33,616 bases of DNA from Novosphingobium sp. 9U (GCF_902506425.1 NZ_LR732487.1:1-33616); one strand, 5' to 3'. Positions 1 to 8,846 are shown, numbered from the stretch's first letter. Notes: generated by a model from the sequence alone, not told the origin. Translations and numbers: made by a program.

Positions 1-105
1 GAGGGGGACCGTCCGCGCAGCGGATGGTGGAGGGGGCAGCGCCACGCACCGCCCCCTCCGTCAGCCGCCAGAAGGCGGCTGCCACCTCCCCCGACGGGGA
101 GGATC
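1..105. repeat. Dispersed palindromic intergenic element (copy A, truncated by window start)
   Basis: GC-rich block made of short inverted repeats: GGAGGGGGC is followed about 10 bases later by GCCCCCTCC, and CAGCCGCC pairs with GGCGGCTG around an AGAA loop at 62-81. The segment CCCCTCCGTCAGCCGC (53-68) occurs as its exact 16-base reverse complement in the element at 27776-27791. The first 36 bases resemble the element inside smr (2177-2230). It lies just ahead of ahpF and codes for nothing recognisable. Similar intergenic palindromes are common in sphingomonad genomes; that they form one family is my inference from these matches. Confidence 0.75.
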
Positions 106-131
106 AACCCCTCATAACAGGAACCACACCC

Positions 132-1742
132 ATGCTCGACGCCAACCTGAAGCAACAGCTCTCGCAATATCTCGCCATGCTGCGCGAGCCGATCGAGCTC
201 GTCGCCTCGCTGGGCGCCGATGCCAAGTCGGCCGAGACCCGCGAACTGCTGGAGACGATCTCTAGGCTCAGCGACAAGGTCACCGCTACCTTCGACGGCG
301 ACGATGCGCGCCGCCCCAGCTTCATCATCCGCCGCGCTTCCGACGCCAGCGTCTGGGTCCGCTTCGCCGGCGTCCCGCTCGGCCACGAGTTCACCTCGCT
401 GGTGCTGGCATTGCTGTGGACCGGTGGCCACCCGCCCAAGGTTTCCGACGAGACACTGCAGGCGATCCGCGACCTCGAAGGCGACTTCGACTTCGAGATG
501 TACTTCTCGCTCTCGTGCCACAACTGCCCCGACGTGGTGCAGGCGCTGACCTTGCTCGCCCTGTTCAACCCCCGCGTGAACGCCACCCTGATCGAGGGCG
601 GCACCTTCAAGCAGGAAGTGGAGAGCCGCGGCGTCATGGCCGTGCCCGCCGTGTTCCTGAACGATGCGATGTGGGGCTCGGGCAAGATGAGCGTCGAGGA
701 GATCATCGCCAAGCTCGACACCGGCGCCGAAGCACGCGCCGCCGCCAAGCTCGCCGACAAGGCGCCTTACGAGGTGCTGGTGATCGGTGGTGGCCCCGCC
801 GGCGCGGCCGCGGCGATCTACACCGCGCGCAAGGGCTTTCGCACCGGCATCGCTGCCGAGCGCATGGGCGGCCAGGTGCAGGACACCATGGGCATCGAGA
901 ACTTCATCTCGGTCCCCTACACCGAAGGCCCGAAGCTGGCCGCCTCGCTGGAGCAGCACATCAAGGAGTACGAGATCGACTCCATGAACCTGCTGCGCGC
1001 CGAGAAGCTGATCCCGGCGCAGAAGGTAGGCGGCATGCACGAAGTGGTGTTCAGCAACGGCGCCTCGCTCAAGGCCCGCTCGGTGATCCTCACCACCGGA
1101 GCGCGCTGGCGCAACCTGGGCGTGCCCGGCGAGGCCGAGTACCGCAACAAGGGCGTCGCCTACTGCCCGCACTGCGACGGACCGCTCTACAAGGGCAAGC
1201 GCGTGGCGGTGATCGGCGGCGGCAACTCGGGCGTCGAGGCGGCGATCGACCTCGCCAACATCGTTGCCCACGTGACGCTGGTCGAGTTCGACAGCAAGCT
1301 GCGCGCCGACCAGGTGCTGGTGGACAAGCTGCGCTCGATGCCCAACGTCGACATCCTAGTCTCCGCCCAGACCACCGAGGTCGAGGGTGACGGCGAGAAG
1401 GTCAATGCGCTGGTCTACAAGAACCGTGAGACCGGCGAGGAGCACAAGGTGGCGCTGGAGGGCGTGTTCGTCCAGATCGGCCTGGTCCCGAACACCGAGT
1501 TCCTGAAGGACTCGGGGCTAGAGCTGAACCGCGGCGAGATCGTGATCGACGGCCATGCCGCCACCAACCTGCCCGGCGTGTTCGCTGCGGGCGATGCGAC
1601 GACGGTGCCCTACAAGCAGATCATCATCGCCATGGGCGAAGGCTCCAAGGCGGCGCTGTCAGCATTCGACTACCTGATCCGCAACGAGCCGGTCGAAGAG
1701 ATCGCGCAGGAGTTCCAGCAGGAGGCCGTTGCTGCCGAGTAA
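132..1742 (+). CDS. ahpF: Alkyl hydroperoxide reductase subunit F (NADH:peroxiredoxin oxidoreductase)
   Basis: AhpF is a cytoplasmic flavoprotein that passes electrons from NADH through FAD and two disulfides to the peroxiredoxin AhpC, which reduces peroxides. The 536-residue product has the full family layout. An N-terminal pair of thioredoxin-like folds carries Cys129-His-Asn-Cys132. An FAD-binding loop ([10 protein letters not shown], near residue 217) follows, then the redox pair Cys345-Pro-His-Cys348, an NADH-binding loop ([12 protein letters not shown], near 360) and the closing FAD motif [10 protein letters not shown] (near 482). The cysteine positions equal those of the E. coli enzyme. 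I chose the ATG at 132, not the longer in-frame start at 24, because AGGAA lies 8 bases upstream and the extra residues would be read from the repeat element. No ahpC is seen; it would be expected just upstream, outside the window. Confidence 0.97.
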   Translation: MLDANLKQQLSQYLAMLREPIELVASLGADAKSAETRELLETISRLSDKVTATFDGDDARRPSFIIRRASDASVWVRFAGVPLGHEFTSLVLALLWTGGHPPKVSDETLQAIRDLEGDFDFEMYFSLSCHNCPDVVQALTLLALFNPRVNATLIEGGTFKQEVESRGVMAVPAVFLNDAMWGSGKMSVEEIIAKLDTGAEARAAAKLADKAPYEVLVIGGGPAGAAAAIYTARKGFRTGIAAERMGGQVQDTMGIENFISVPYTEGPKLAASLEQHIKEYEIDSMNLLRAEKLIPAQKVGGMHEVVFSNGASLKARSVILTTGARWRNLGVPGEAEYRNKGVAYCPHCDGPLYKGKRVAVIGGGNSGVEAAIDLANIVAHVTLVEFDSKLRADQVLVDKLRSMPNVDILVSAQTTEVEGDGEKVNALVYKNRETGEEHKVALEGVFVQIGLVPNTEFLKDSGLELNRGEIVIDGHAATNLPGVFAAGDATTVPYKQIIIAMGEGSKAALSAFDYLIRNEPVEEIAQEFQQEAVAAE

Positions 1743-1765
1743 GCCTTCGGGTCGCTAACGAAGGC

Positions 1766-1798
1766 AAGGGCGGTGGTCGAAGGACTGCCGCCCTTTTT
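1766..1798 (+). terminator. Rho-independent terminator of ahpF
   Basis: AAGGGCGG (1766-1773) pairs perfectly with CCGCCCTT (1788-1795), and the descending arm runs into five T residues (1794-1798). It lies 23 bases after the ahpF stop and separates ahpF from the convergent smr gene. Confidence 0.85.
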
Positions 1799-1827
1799 CG
1801 TGTGCGTTCCCGCGTCGTCCCGGGCTT

Positions 1828-2400
1828 TCAGCGCTTCCTTTTCAACACCACGTACAGCGCGCCCGGCCCGCCATGTCGCCGATGCGCTCCGCGGACAGCC
1901 GCAATCGCGCCAGCATGCTCACTCGCGCCGAGCCAATCCACGATCTTCGCCCGGATCGCTCCACGCGCGGTACCGCGGTCCGCAGCCTCGGTAGGGCGAG
2001 GCTTGCCGGTGACGACCAGCACCACCCGCGCGCCCATGGCTCGCGCCTGAGCCAGGCCGTGCATGAGCCGGCCATAAGCCTGATCGAGGCCGGAGCCATG
2101 GAGGTCGAGACTGAAGTCCGGCTCCAGTCCGCCCCGCGCGATCTTGCGTTCCCAGGACGAGTCGAGGCCGACCTTGTCCTCCCCGGCACGGGGAAGGGGA
2201 CCGCGTCGCGCAGCGGCGGGGTGGTGGGGACTCGCGACCTGGACCGGGCTTGGCTTCACAACCGGAGCGGACGGAGGCACCGGCACGTCTAGCACCGCCT
2301 CCACCTTCGCCGCGCGTCGGCGTTCCAGCGGCGTTACCGTCGCCGCGACCTTGCGCCACATCGCGCTTTCATCCGGCGAGAGCCGGCGCGGCGGCCTCAT
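1828..2400 (-). CDS. Smr-domain protein (MutS2-type Smr endonuclease fold)
   Basis: The 190-residue protein has a C-terminal Smr domain, starting at the hallmark DLHG motif (residues 99-102) and continuing through VVLVVTGK and a C-terminal HGGPGALYVVLKR segment. Stand-alone Smr proteins are small nucleases or nucleic-acid binders; the exact target is unknown. The start is fixed by an ATGA overlap with the mltA stop (ATG at 2400-2398). The N-terminal 90 residues are low-complexity, rich in Pro, Arg and Ala. Residues 57-75 (SPHHPAAARRGPLPRAGED) are encoded by a dispersed palindromic DNA element, so that linker looks acquired rather than conserved. It is the last gene of the minus-strand timA-mltA-smr unit, a grouping I know from other alphaproteobacteria. 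Confidence 0.9.
   Translation of the reverse strand: MRPPRRLSPDESAMWRKVAATVTPLERRRAAKVEAVLDVPVPPSAPVVKPSPVQVASPHHPAAARRGPLPRAGEDKVGLDSSWERKIARGGLEPDFSLDLHGSGLDQAYGRLMHGLAQARAMGARVVLVVTGKPRPTEAADRGTARGAIRAKIVDWLGASEHAGAIAAVRGAHRRHGGPGALYVVLKRKR
2177..2230. repeat. Palindromic repeat element lying in frame inside smr (copy B)
   Basis: On the plus strand the block runs from TCCTCCCC through a GGGGACCGCGTCGCGCAGCGG core to GGTGGTGGGGAC. Its core aligns with bases 3-36 of the window (GGGGACCG, then CGCAGCGG, then GGTGG.GGGG). It keeps the smr reading frame open and adds about 18 residues to the linker before the Smr domain. Confidence 0.7.
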
Positions 2401-3626
2401 TTCGCGCCGAGGCGGGTGAGCGTTCCCTTGGGCACGAGGATGAACGCGCGCCCTCTCCCGCTCATGCCGCCGGCGATCCGGCGCGCGTCGTCCCCGGCGC
2501 CCCAGAAGGTGTCGAAGCGATTGGCGCCCTTGATCGCGCCGCCGGTGTCTTGCGCGATCCACAAGCCGTTCGCCTCGGTACGATCCAGGTCGAGCCAGAT
2601 CGGCGCGCCGAGCGGCACGAAGCTGGGATCGGCAGCCACCGAGCTTTCCGCGCGCACCGGCACATTGAGCGAGCCGAGCGGCCCGTCACCCTTCAGCTCG
2701 CGGAAGAACACCCAGCTGCGGTTCTCGCGCATCAGCGCGCGGCCCTCCGGCGGGTTCTCGCGGATGTACCGGACGATGCCCTGCATCGAGCCCGGGTACT
2801 TGCCAGGCCCCTCGCCCACCAGCCCGCGCTGGCGCATCACCGCGCCGATGCCGGTGTAGGGCAAGCCGTTCTGCCCGGCATAGCCGATCCGCATCACGCC
2901 GCCGTCGGGCAACCGCAGCCGCCCCGAGCCCTGGACCTGGAGGAAGAAGAACTCGATTGGATCGCGCACCCAGGCGATCTCCAGCCCTTTGCCGGCCAGC
3001 GCGCCGTTCTCGATCTGGGTGCGGTCGTAGTAGGGCACGAAGGCGCCGCTCTCGTCGTATCGGCCGATCGGCATGCGGCCGTTCGCGAGCGGGGTGGCAT
3101 CGCCCGGTCTGGCGCGCACGAGGTCGGCGGGCATCGCGTAGACCGGCGTGTCGTAGCCGGGCACGTGGGTGCGCGAACCGGCGATCTCAGGCTCGTAGTA
3201 GCCGGTCGCAAAGGCACGGCCATCGCCGACCTGGATTGTCTCGAAGTAGGTGTCGAAGAAGTCTTCCGCCTGGCCATAGGGCCAAGTCGCGAAGGCATCG
3301 CAGGCCGGCTTCCAGTCGGTCGGGCGCGTGAGGCCACTGGCGTCGGTTCGGGTAACAAGCCGCGGGCAGCTCTCATGGAACGATAGCAATGCAGCGGCGG
3401 CATCGGCCTGTCGGATCGAAAGCTCGCCGATCTTCGGACCCTCACGGAGGCTCAGCTCACGCGCGGTCTTGACCGCGGGAACGCTCGGCCCACCAGCTAC
3501 CGGAGGCGGTCGATTGGACACGGCCCCGGGCTCGGGAACGATACGACCGCAGGCTGCGGCTACGAGCGACAGCGCCAGGATGGCTGCGAGCCGGACCCCG
3601 CGTGGAAACCCGGCCGCCAAACGCAA
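2397..3626 (-). CDS. mltA: Membrane-bound lytic murein transglycosylase A (MltA)
   Basis: MltA cleaves the MurNAc-GlcNAc bond of peptidoglycan to give 1,6-anhydro ends, acting from the inner face of the outer membrane. The protein begins with a lipoprotein signal (LALSLVAAAC lipobox). The MltA barrel domain follows (VGDGRAFATGYYEPEI, later GSGRLRLPDGG and YAGQNGLPYTGIG) and the C-terminal 3D domain. AQDTGGAIKG holds Asp360, which by family comparison is the likely catalytic aspartate. The start is uncertain: no ATG precedes the signal peptide in a sensible place. TTG at 3626-3624 gives 409 residues; TTG at 3620 and a CTG at 3632 overlapping the timA stop are alternatives. The gene follows timA directly and overlaps smr by an ATGA. 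Confidence 0.92.
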   Translation of the reverse strand: MRLAAGFPRGVRLAAILALSLVAAACGRIVPEPGAVSNRPPPVAGGPSVPAVKTARELSLREGPKIGELSIRQADAAAALLSFHESCPRLVTRTDASGLTRPTDWKPACDAFATWPYGQAEDFFDTYFETIQVGDGRAFATGYYEPEIAGSRTHVPGYDTPVYAMPADLVRARPGDATPLANGRMPIGRYDESGAFVPYYDRTQIENGALAGKGLEIAWVRDPIEFFFLQVQGSGRLRLPDGGVMRIGYAGQNGLPYTGIGAVMRQRGLVGEGPGKYPGSMQGIVRYIRENPPEGRALMRENRSWVFFRELKGDGPLGSLNVPVRAESSVAADPSFVPLGAPIWLDLDRTEANGLWIAQDTGGAIKGANRFDTFWGAGDDARRIAGGMSGRGRAFILVPKGTLTRLGAK

Positions 3627-3628
3627 GG

Positions 3629-4321
3629 TCAGCCCTCGTCGGTCTCGTCGAGCAGCCAGTCCGGATCGGCCGAGGTCACGTTGCGGCTGAACGTCCACAC
3701 GTCGACCGCCTCGATCGCGTCGTCGAGCGAGCCAGCGATGACGGCACCCTCGGCATCGCGGGTCACGGCAGCGATGTCGCTGCGGAAGCGGACGGTAATG
3801 CGGGCGGTGTTGCCGTCCATGCCAGCCGCGCTGATTGTGCTGTCCTCGATGCGGATCAAGCGATTGTCGAGCGTCTCGCCGGCTTCCACGCGCGCGTCGA
3901 TGGCGGCGGCGAACCCTTCGTAGACGTCGTGGTCGCACAGCTGCCGCAGCTCTGCCTTGTCAGCCTTCCAGAAGGCTTCGAGGATCATGCGGTAAGCACT
4001 GCGAGATCCTTCGAGGAAAGCAAAAGCGTCAAACCGGCGGTCCGCGGCGGCAATCTCACGCAGGCCGCGCTCGGCGGCCGGGCTGGTGGACGGAAGCTCG
4101 CGCTGGCGGGTGTTGGCGGTCGAGGATGCGCCGCCCTCGTCCGACTTGGCATCCGGTTTGGCGGTGGCAGCGACGCGCGGTGCTCCCGCAGCGCCGCGAC
4201 GCGGATCGAAGCGGCCGGCGATCGGCTCTTCCTCGTGCTCGGCGCGGCGGCCCAGCACGGAGTAGAGGCGCAGGCCCAGGAAGGCCGCGATCATCGCCAG
4301 GATCACGATTTCGACCGTCAC
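3629..4321 (-). CDS. timA: Tim44/TimA family membrane-associated protein
   Basis: The 230-residue protein has one N-terminal membrane helix (roughly residues 2-20, rich in Ile, Leu and Ala), a charged Pro/Ala linker to about residue 80, and a C-terminal Tim44-like domain. That domain includes the helix-rich FLEGSRSAYRMILEAFWKAD stretch and the DVWTFSRNVTSADPDWLLDET ending. Bacterial TimA is the counterpart of mitochondrial Tim44 and lies at the inner membrane; its bacterial role is poorly defined. The start is GTG at 4321-4319 with GGAAGGA about 13 bases upstream. It is the first gene of the timA-mltA-smr unit and is divergent from secB, an arrangement conserved in alphaproteobacteria as far as I recall. 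Confidence 0.88.
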   Translation of the reverse strand: MTVEIVILAMIAAFLGLRLYSVLGRRAEHEEEPIAGRFDPRRGAAGAPRVAATAKPDAKSDEGGASSTANTRQRELPSTSPAAERGLREIAAADRRFDAFAFLEGSRSAYRMILEAFWKADKAELRQLCDHDVYEGFAAAIDARVEAGETLDNRLIRIEDSTISAAGMDGNTARITVRFRSDIAAVTRDAEGAVIAGSLDDAIEAVDVWTFSRNVTSADPDWLLDETDEG

Positions 4322-4457
4322 GTTGAACTAACCGTCCTTCCCTCACTGCCCGACAGGTACCATCCGTACGGCCCGGCAGCATAACCTCAGATAGGTAGGC
4401 TTTACAAATGAACAACGCGTGAGTTGCCCGCTAGGGATGAAAACGCGCCGGTCCGAC

Positions 4458-4500
4458 GATCGGTTGCGACCGATCCCGTAACGCGGATTGTCGCCGTTAC
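4458..4500. promoter_or_regulatory. Two adjacent hairpins between timA and secB
   Basis: GATCGGTTGCGACCGATC (4458-4475) is a perfect 7-base-pair inverted repeat with a TGCG loop. Two bases later GTAACG (4478-4483) pairs with CGTTAC (4495-4500). They lie about 100 bases upstream of secB in the 276-base divergent spacer. They could be an operator or leader structure; neither arm is followed by a T run, so a simple terminator is unlikely. No clear sigma-70 boxes could be fixed around them. Confidence 0.4.
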
Positions 4501-4597
4501 GGTGCCACCTGGAACGACTCGCGCCATTGCCGCCTGCGCGGGGCGATGCTAGGCGCGCCGGCACATTCCCGGGACGAAAAGAAAGCACCCTCGAGCC

Positions 4598-5104
4598 ATG
4601 GCCGACGAAGGCAACATCATCTCCGACCTCAACCTGGACGGCGCCAGCGACGACAACGATCCGGCCGCGGGCATCATCTCGCAGTACGTGAAGGACCTCT
4701 CGGTCGAGAACCCGAACGCGCCGCAAAGCTTCCAGTGGCAGGACGCGCCGCAGATCGACGTGCAGTTCAACATCGGCGCCGTGCCGATCGAGGGCGAGGT
4801 CCACGAGGTGGAGCTCAAGATCGTCGTCACCTCGCGCGCCGATGCCGGCGTCGCCTTCGCGGTGGACCTCAGTTACTGCGCGCTGGTCGGCATGCGCAAC
4901 CTGCCCGACAACCAGGCGCACGCATTCCTCTTCGCTGAAGCGCCGCGCATCCTGTTCCCCTTTGCCCGCGCGATCATCGCCGAGGCGGTGCGCGACGCCG
5001 GCTTCGCGCCGCTGCTGCTGGAGCCGATCGACTTCAACGGCCTCTACGTGCAGCAGCTCAGCGCCCAGGGCGGCGTCGGCGCGCCGCCGGCGGGGAATGC
5101 CTGA
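4598..5104 (+). CDS. secB: Protein-export chaperone SecB
   Basis: SecB is a cytoplasmic tetrameric chaperone that keeps preproteins unfolded and delivers them to SecA. The 168-residue product shows the family core from about residue 26: ISQYVKDLSVENPNAP, the beta strands QIDVQFNIGAVP and EVELKIVVTSR, the SecA-interaction region, and the FPFARAIIAEAVRDAGFAPLLLEPIDF helix region. The first 25 residues are an acidic, variable extension. The sequence up to the ATG lacks a textbook Shine-Dalgarno site, although the purine-rich AAAAGAAAG lies about 12 bases upstream. It is divergent from timA, and murJ follows 36 bases downstream. Confidence 0.97.
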   Translation: MADEGNIISDLNLDGASDDNDPAAGIISQYVKDLSVENPNAPQSFQWQDAPQIDVQFNIGAVPIEGEVHEVELKIVVTSRADAGVAFAVDLSYCALVGMRNLPDNQAHAFLFAEAPRILFPFARAIIAEAVRDAGFAPLLLEPIDFNGLYVQQLSAQGGVGAPPAGNA

Positions 5105-5140
5105 TCTAGGCTCTTCCCCCAAGCAGGGAGGAGCTGAGGC

Positions 5141-6736
5141 GTGAGCCTCGTCCGCAACGTCGGCACCATCGGCGGGCTTACCGCCGTCAGCCGCGTCTTC
5201 GGCTTCGTGCGCGACATGCTGCTCGCCCGCGTGCTCGGCGCCGGGCTGGCGGCGGATGCTTTCCAGCTGGCGTTCGTGCTGCCCAACACCTTCCGGCGCC
5301 TGTTCGCGGAAGGTGCGTTCTCCGTCGCCTTCGTTCCGATGTACACGCGCGCGCTGCACGGCCCAGGCGGCGAAGAGGCGGCGGAGCGCTTCGCCAACGA
5401 CGTGCTAGCCGTATTCGTCTGGGTGCTGCTCGGCTTTTCGGCGTTGGCCATGCTGGCGATGCCCGGCCTCGTCTGGCTGCTGGCGAGCGAGTACCTTGAC
5501 GTACCGGGCAAGTTCGACCTCGCGGTGGCGCTCAGCCGCACGGCATTTCCCTATCTCGGCCTTGTCAGCCTGGTGGCGATGCTGTCGGGCGTGCTCAACG
5601 CCCATGCCCGCTTTGCGCCGGGCGCCTTCGTACCGGTCCTGCTCAATCTCGTGCTGATCGCCGGGATCGTCACCGGCTACGTGCTGCGCGGCCCGGGTGG
5701 GAGCGACGTGGTGGTCGCTTGGTCGGTAGCTGTCGCGGTGGCGGCGGCGGGTGCGATCCAGCTCGCCTACATGGCCTGGGCGATGCGCCGCGCCGGGGTG
5801 CGGCTTAGGATCGGCGCGCCCCGGCTGACGCCAGAAGTGCGGCGGCTCGGCCGGCTGATCCTGCCGGCGACCTTCGGGGCAGGCATTTACCAGATCAGCC
5901 AGTTCGTCGACACGTTCTTCGCGACCTCGTTGGCGCAGGGCTCGCTGACGCTGCTCAAGTACGCCGACCGGCTGAACCAGATGCCGCTGGGCATCGTCGG
6001 CATCGCGCTGGGCACTGCGATCCTGCCGATGCTTGCGAGGCACATCCAGGCGAATGACGACGCCGGTGCGCAAGCCTTGCAGGCGAACGCGGTGGAAATG
6101 GCGACGCTGCTCACCCTGCCCGCCGCCGCCGCGCTGGCGGTCTGCGCGCCGGCCTTCGTCACCGCCTTCTTCGTCGGCGGGCGAATGAGCCAGGCCCAGG
6201 GCGACGTCATGGCGGCGATCGTCGCCGCGCTGGTCTGCGGCCTGCCCGCCTACGTGCTGGTCAAGGTGTTCCAGCCCGCCTTCTTCAGCCGCGAGGATAC
6301 GCGCACACCCGTGCGGATCGCCTGCGCGGCGCTGGCGATCAACATCGCCATCAACTTCGTGGTGGTGCCGCGGTTCGGCATCGTCGGACTGGCGGGGGCG
6401 ACGGCGTTCACCTCCAGCCTCAACGTGGTGGCGCTCTATACCGTGCTGCACCGGCGCGGGTGGTTCCGGATGCGGTGGCGGCTCGCCTCACGGATCATCC
6501 GGCAGCTGGCGGCGAGCGGGGTCATGGCGCTGGCGTTGTGGGCGCTGCTGCCGCTGCTGGCGAACTACTACTCCGGCTCCGCGAGCGAGCGGATCGGCGC
6601 GCTGGCGCTGCTGGTGGGCGCGGGTGGCGTGGTGTTCTTCGCCGCGGCCTGGCTCGTCGGCGCGCTCGACAAGGGGCACCTCGCCCAGCTACGGCGCAGC
6701 CGTTCGGCACCAGAGCCGGTCAACCTCTCCGAATAG
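5141..6736 (+). CDS. murJ: Lipid II flippase MurJ
   Basis: MurJ moves lipid-linked peptidoglycan precursor (lipid II) across the inner membrane. The 531-residue protein is hydrophobic throughout, consistent with the family's 14 transmembrane helices. The functionally important charged residues of E. coli MurJ are present at the same positions near the N-terminus: Arg18, Arg24, Asp39 and Arg52 ([27 protein letters not shown]). The start is GTG at 5141, with GGAGGAG about 9 bases upstream. It lies 36 bases after secB and 11 bases before trpS, so the three are probably cotranscribed. Confidence 0.97.
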   Translation: MSLVRNVGTIGGLTAVSRVFGFVRDMLLARVLGAGLAADAFQLAFVLPNTFRRLFAEGAFSVAFVPMYTRALHGPGGEEAAERFANDVLAVFVWVLLGFSALAMLAMPGLVWLLASEYLDVPGKFDLAVALSRTAFPYLGLVSLVAMLSGVLNAHARFAPGAFVPVLLNLVLIAGIVTGYVLRGPGGSDVVVAWSVAVAVAAAGAIQLAYMAWAMRRAGVRLRIGAPRLTPEVRRLGRLILPATFGAGIYQISQFVDTFFATSLAQGSLTLLKYADRLNQMPLGIVGIALGTAILPMLARHIQANDDAGAQALQANAVEMATLLTLPAAAALAVCAPAFVTAFFVGGRMSQAQGDVMAAIVAALVCGLPAYVLVKVFQPAFFSREDTRTPVRIACAALAINIAINFVVVPRFGIVGLAGATAFTSSLNVVALYTVLHRRGWFRMRWRLASRIIRQLAASGVMALALWALLPLLANYYSGSASERIGALALLVGAGGVVFFAAAWLVGALDKGHLAQLRRSRSAPEPVNLSE

Positions 6737-6747
6737 GTCCCTCTCGC

Positions 6748-7767
6748 ATGCGTATCGTCTCCGGCATTCAGCCCACCGGCAACCTGCACCTCGGCAACTA
6801 CCTGGGCGCGATCCGCAATTGGGTGCGCATGCAGGACGAGGCAACGGCGAGCGGCGGCCAGTGCCTCTACTTCCTGGCCGACCTCCATGCGATCTCCATG
6901 CCGCACGTGCCGGCGGACCTTGGCGCCAACACCCGCGAGATGGTCGCCGCGCTGGTCGCTTGCGGTGTCGATCCGGAGCGCTCCATCCTGTTCAACCAGG
7001 CGCAAGTGCCGCAGCACGCAGAGCTGCAGTGGCTGCTGAACGGCACCGCGCGGATGGGCTGGCTGAACCGCATGACCCAGTGGAAGGACAAGGCGGGCAA
7101 GAACCGCGAGGGCGCCAGCGTGGCGCTGTTCACCTATCCGGTGCTGCAGGCGGCCGACGTGCTGCTCTACCAGGCGACCCACGTGCCGGTGGGCGACGAC
7201 CAGAAGCAGCACCTCGAACTCGCCCGTGACATCGCGCAGAAGTTCAACAACGACTTCTGCAGCGAAGAGGCGCCGCTGTTCACGCTGCCCGAGCCGTTCA
7301 TCCCGCCCGAAGCCGCGCGCATCATGTCCTTGCGCGACGGCTCGGCGAAGATGAGCAAGTCCGACCCGTCGGACATGAGCCGCATCAACCTGACCGACGA
7401 TGCCGACACGATCATGCAGAAGGTCAAGAAGGCCAAGACCGACCCCGAGCCGCTGCCTTCCGACAAGGTGGGCCTCGAGGGGCGCCCCGAGGCGAAGAAC
7501 CTGGTGAGCATCTACGCGGCAATGTCGGGCAGCACTGTGGACGCAGTGCTGGGCGAGTTCGGCGGCGAGGGCTTTGGCAAGTTCAAGCCGGCGTTGGGCG
7601 AACTACTGACGCAGAAGCTGGCGCCGATCAACGCCCGCTTCGTCGGGTTGCGGCAGGACCAGACGGCGCTCGACGCGATCCTGCGCAAGGGTGCGGAAAA
7701 GGCGCGGGCGCTGGCGATGCCGACACTCGATGCCACGTATCAGGCGCTCGGGTTGGTGCGGGGCTGA
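6748..7767 (+). CDS. trpS: Tryptophanyl-tRNA synthetase
   Basis: Class I aminoacyl-tRNA synthetase that charges tRNA-Trp. The 339-residue product has the HIGH-type motif in [10 protein letters not shown] (residues 9-18), the tryptophan-pocket segment [16 protein letters not shown] and the KMSKS loop at residues 201-205 ([10 protein letters not shown]). Length matches bacterial TrpS of the E. coli type. A longer in-frame reading upstream would overlap murJ and is unlikely; the ATG at 6748 begins the [11 protein letters not shown] start typical of the family. No good Shine-Dalgarno site is visible in the 11-base gap after murJ, which fits translational coupling to the upstream gene. Confidence 0.97.
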   Translation: MRIVSGIQPTGNLHLGNYLGAIRNWVRMQDEATASGGQCLYFLADLHAISMPHVPADLGANTREMVAALVACGVDPERSILFNQAQVPQHAELQWLLNGTARMGWLNRMTQWKDKAGKNREGASVALFTYPVLQAADVLLYQATHVPVGDDQKQHLELARDIAQKFNNDFCSEEAPLFTLPEPFIPPEAARIMSLRDGSAKMSKSDPSDMSRINLTDDADTIMQKVKKAKTDPEPLPSDKVGLEGRPEAKNLVSIYAAMSGSTVDAVLGEFGGEGFGKFKPALGELLTQKLAPINARFVGLRQDQTALDAILRKGAEKARALAMPTLDATYQALGLVRG

Positions 7768-7865
7768 GGCTGAGGCCGCACCGTCAGCCGGCGTGCTTCG
7801 ACAAACTCAGCAAAGCGGTGGGGCTGGACGCAGGATCGGGGCGCCTCCTTCGAACATCCCACCTC

Positions 7866-7890
7866 GGAACACCCCACATTTTCATCCGTT
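7866..7890 (+). promoter_or_regulatory. Candidate EcfG (general stress sigma factor) promoter 1
   Basis: GGAAC (7866-7870), 16 bases, then CGTT (7887-7890) matches the alphaproteobacterial EcfG consensus GGAAC-N16/17-CGTT exactly. Transcription would start near 7897 and run into the DUF4136 lipoprotein gene at 8120, leaving a leader of about 220 bases that includes the 12-codon frame at 7901. Confidence 0.6.
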
Positions 7891-7900
7891 GATCGTGCAA

Positions 7901-7939
7901 ATGGCGCTCGTCATCGCGCGTAAGCATTCCTACATCTGA
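7901..7939 (+). other. Possible 12-codon leader peptide
   Basis: ATG at 7901 opens a frame MALVIARKHSYI ending in TGA (7937-7939). It lies a few bases after the predicted start of the EcfG-type transcript, so it would be almost leaderless. There is no independent support for translation; it may be a chance frame. Confidence 0.2.
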
Positions 7940-8119
7940 AAGCGGCGGCAGGCGAAATCGAAGGATGGTGGACATGCCCATGTCCGAAGGCTCAATCTGC
8001 CGTGTAACTGCCTCTATTCAACCGGTATTCAGCCGCGATCGGCTAAGACTCGACTCAATGTCGAGCCCGCCGCGTCGAGAGGATGGCGCCGCTCCGCTCG
8101 ACTCCTGGAGAACAGAACC

Positions 8120-8818
8120 ATGAAAATGAATGGCAACAACCGCTTCGGCCGGCTTCGGGTCGCGGCCGTAGCGGTGCTGCTGGTCGCGCTCGCCGCTTGC
8201 ACGAACACATTCCGCGCAGACGTCTCCCGCTTCCAATCGCAGCTGCCCGCCCCGGCGGGCCAGACCTTTGCCGTGGTGGCGGACGATCCGCAGATGGCCG
8301 GCGGTATCGAGTTCAGCCAGTACGCTCGCCTGGTCGAGGCGCGGCTGGCGCAGAAGGGCTACACGCCCGCTGCCAGCCCCGAGCAGGCGCAGCTGCTGGT
8401 GCGCTTCGACTATGGCGTCGACAAGGGCCGTGAGCGCGTGCGCTCCACCGGCTTTGGCGGCGGTTACGGCGGCTGGGGTCCTTGGTACGGCTACGGCGGC
8501 GGCTTCGGCCGTGGCGGTTACTGGGGCGGACGCGGCTTCGGCGGCTGGGGCGGTGGTCCCTGGCGCTATGGCTGGTACGATCCCTTCTTCGACAACGGCG
8601 TCGAGAGCTACACCGTCTACACCAGTGGCGTGTCTCTGAAGATCGATCGCCGCGCCGACGGTGCCCGCCTGTTCGAGGGCAAGGCGGAGGCGGTTTCGTC
8701 CTCCAACCGCCTGCAGTATCTCGTCCCGAACCTGGTCGAGGCGATGTTCACGAACTTCCCCGGGAACTCGGGAGAGACCATGCGCATTACCGTCGCGCCA
8801 GAGAAGACGAAGAACTAA
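8120..8818 (+). CDS. DUF4136-domain lipoprotein
   Basis: The 232-residue protein starts with a lipoprotein signal ending in the lipobox LAAC (VALLVALAAC-type, Cys near residue 32), so it should be anchored in the envelope. A DUF4136-like domain follows (FAVVADDPQMAGGIEFSQYARLVEARLAQKGYTP, then QLLVRFDYGVD, and a final SLKIDRRADGARLFEGKAEA block). The middle, roughly residues 110-160, is an insertion very rich in Gly, Tyr, Trp and Arg, a feature of many sphingomonad members. The function of the domain is unknown. GGAG lies about 11 bases upstream of the ATG. It stands alone, with a candidate EcfG promoter upstream and a strong terminator downstream, so a stress-related envelope role is plausible but inferred. 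Confidence 0.88.
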   Translation: MKMNGNNRFGRLRVAAVAVLLVALAACTNTFRADVSRFQSQLPAPAGQTFAVVADDPQMAGGIEFSQYARLVEARLAQKGYTPAASPEQAQLLVRFDYGVDKGRERVRSTGFGGGYGGWGPWYGYGGGFGRGGYWGGRGFGGWGGGPWRYGWYDPFFDNGVESYTVYTSGVSLKIDRRADGARLFEGKAEAVSSSNRLQYLVPNLVEAMFTNFPGNSGETMRITVAPEKTKN

Positions 8819-8846
8819 CGGACTCCCCCGAGAGGGAGACACCGAG

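Larger units (their letters stand above)
7768..8119. other. 352-base intergenic region with EcfG-type promoter and small inverted repeats
   Basis: No protein gene is recognisable between trpS and the DUF4136 gene. The first part holds GCCGGCGTGCTTCGAC, nearly repeated at 29575-29590 after the cupin gene (GCCGGCATGCTTCGAC), so it looks like a fragment of a dispersed repeat. A GGAAC-N16-CGTT promoter motif lies at 7866-7890 and a 12-codon open frame at 7901-7939. An inverted repeat (GGACATG / CATGTCC, 7970-7985) and a CTCGAC / GTCGAG pair near 8048-8064 follow. The long leader after the promoter could hold a small RNA or leader peptide. Confidence 0.55.
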
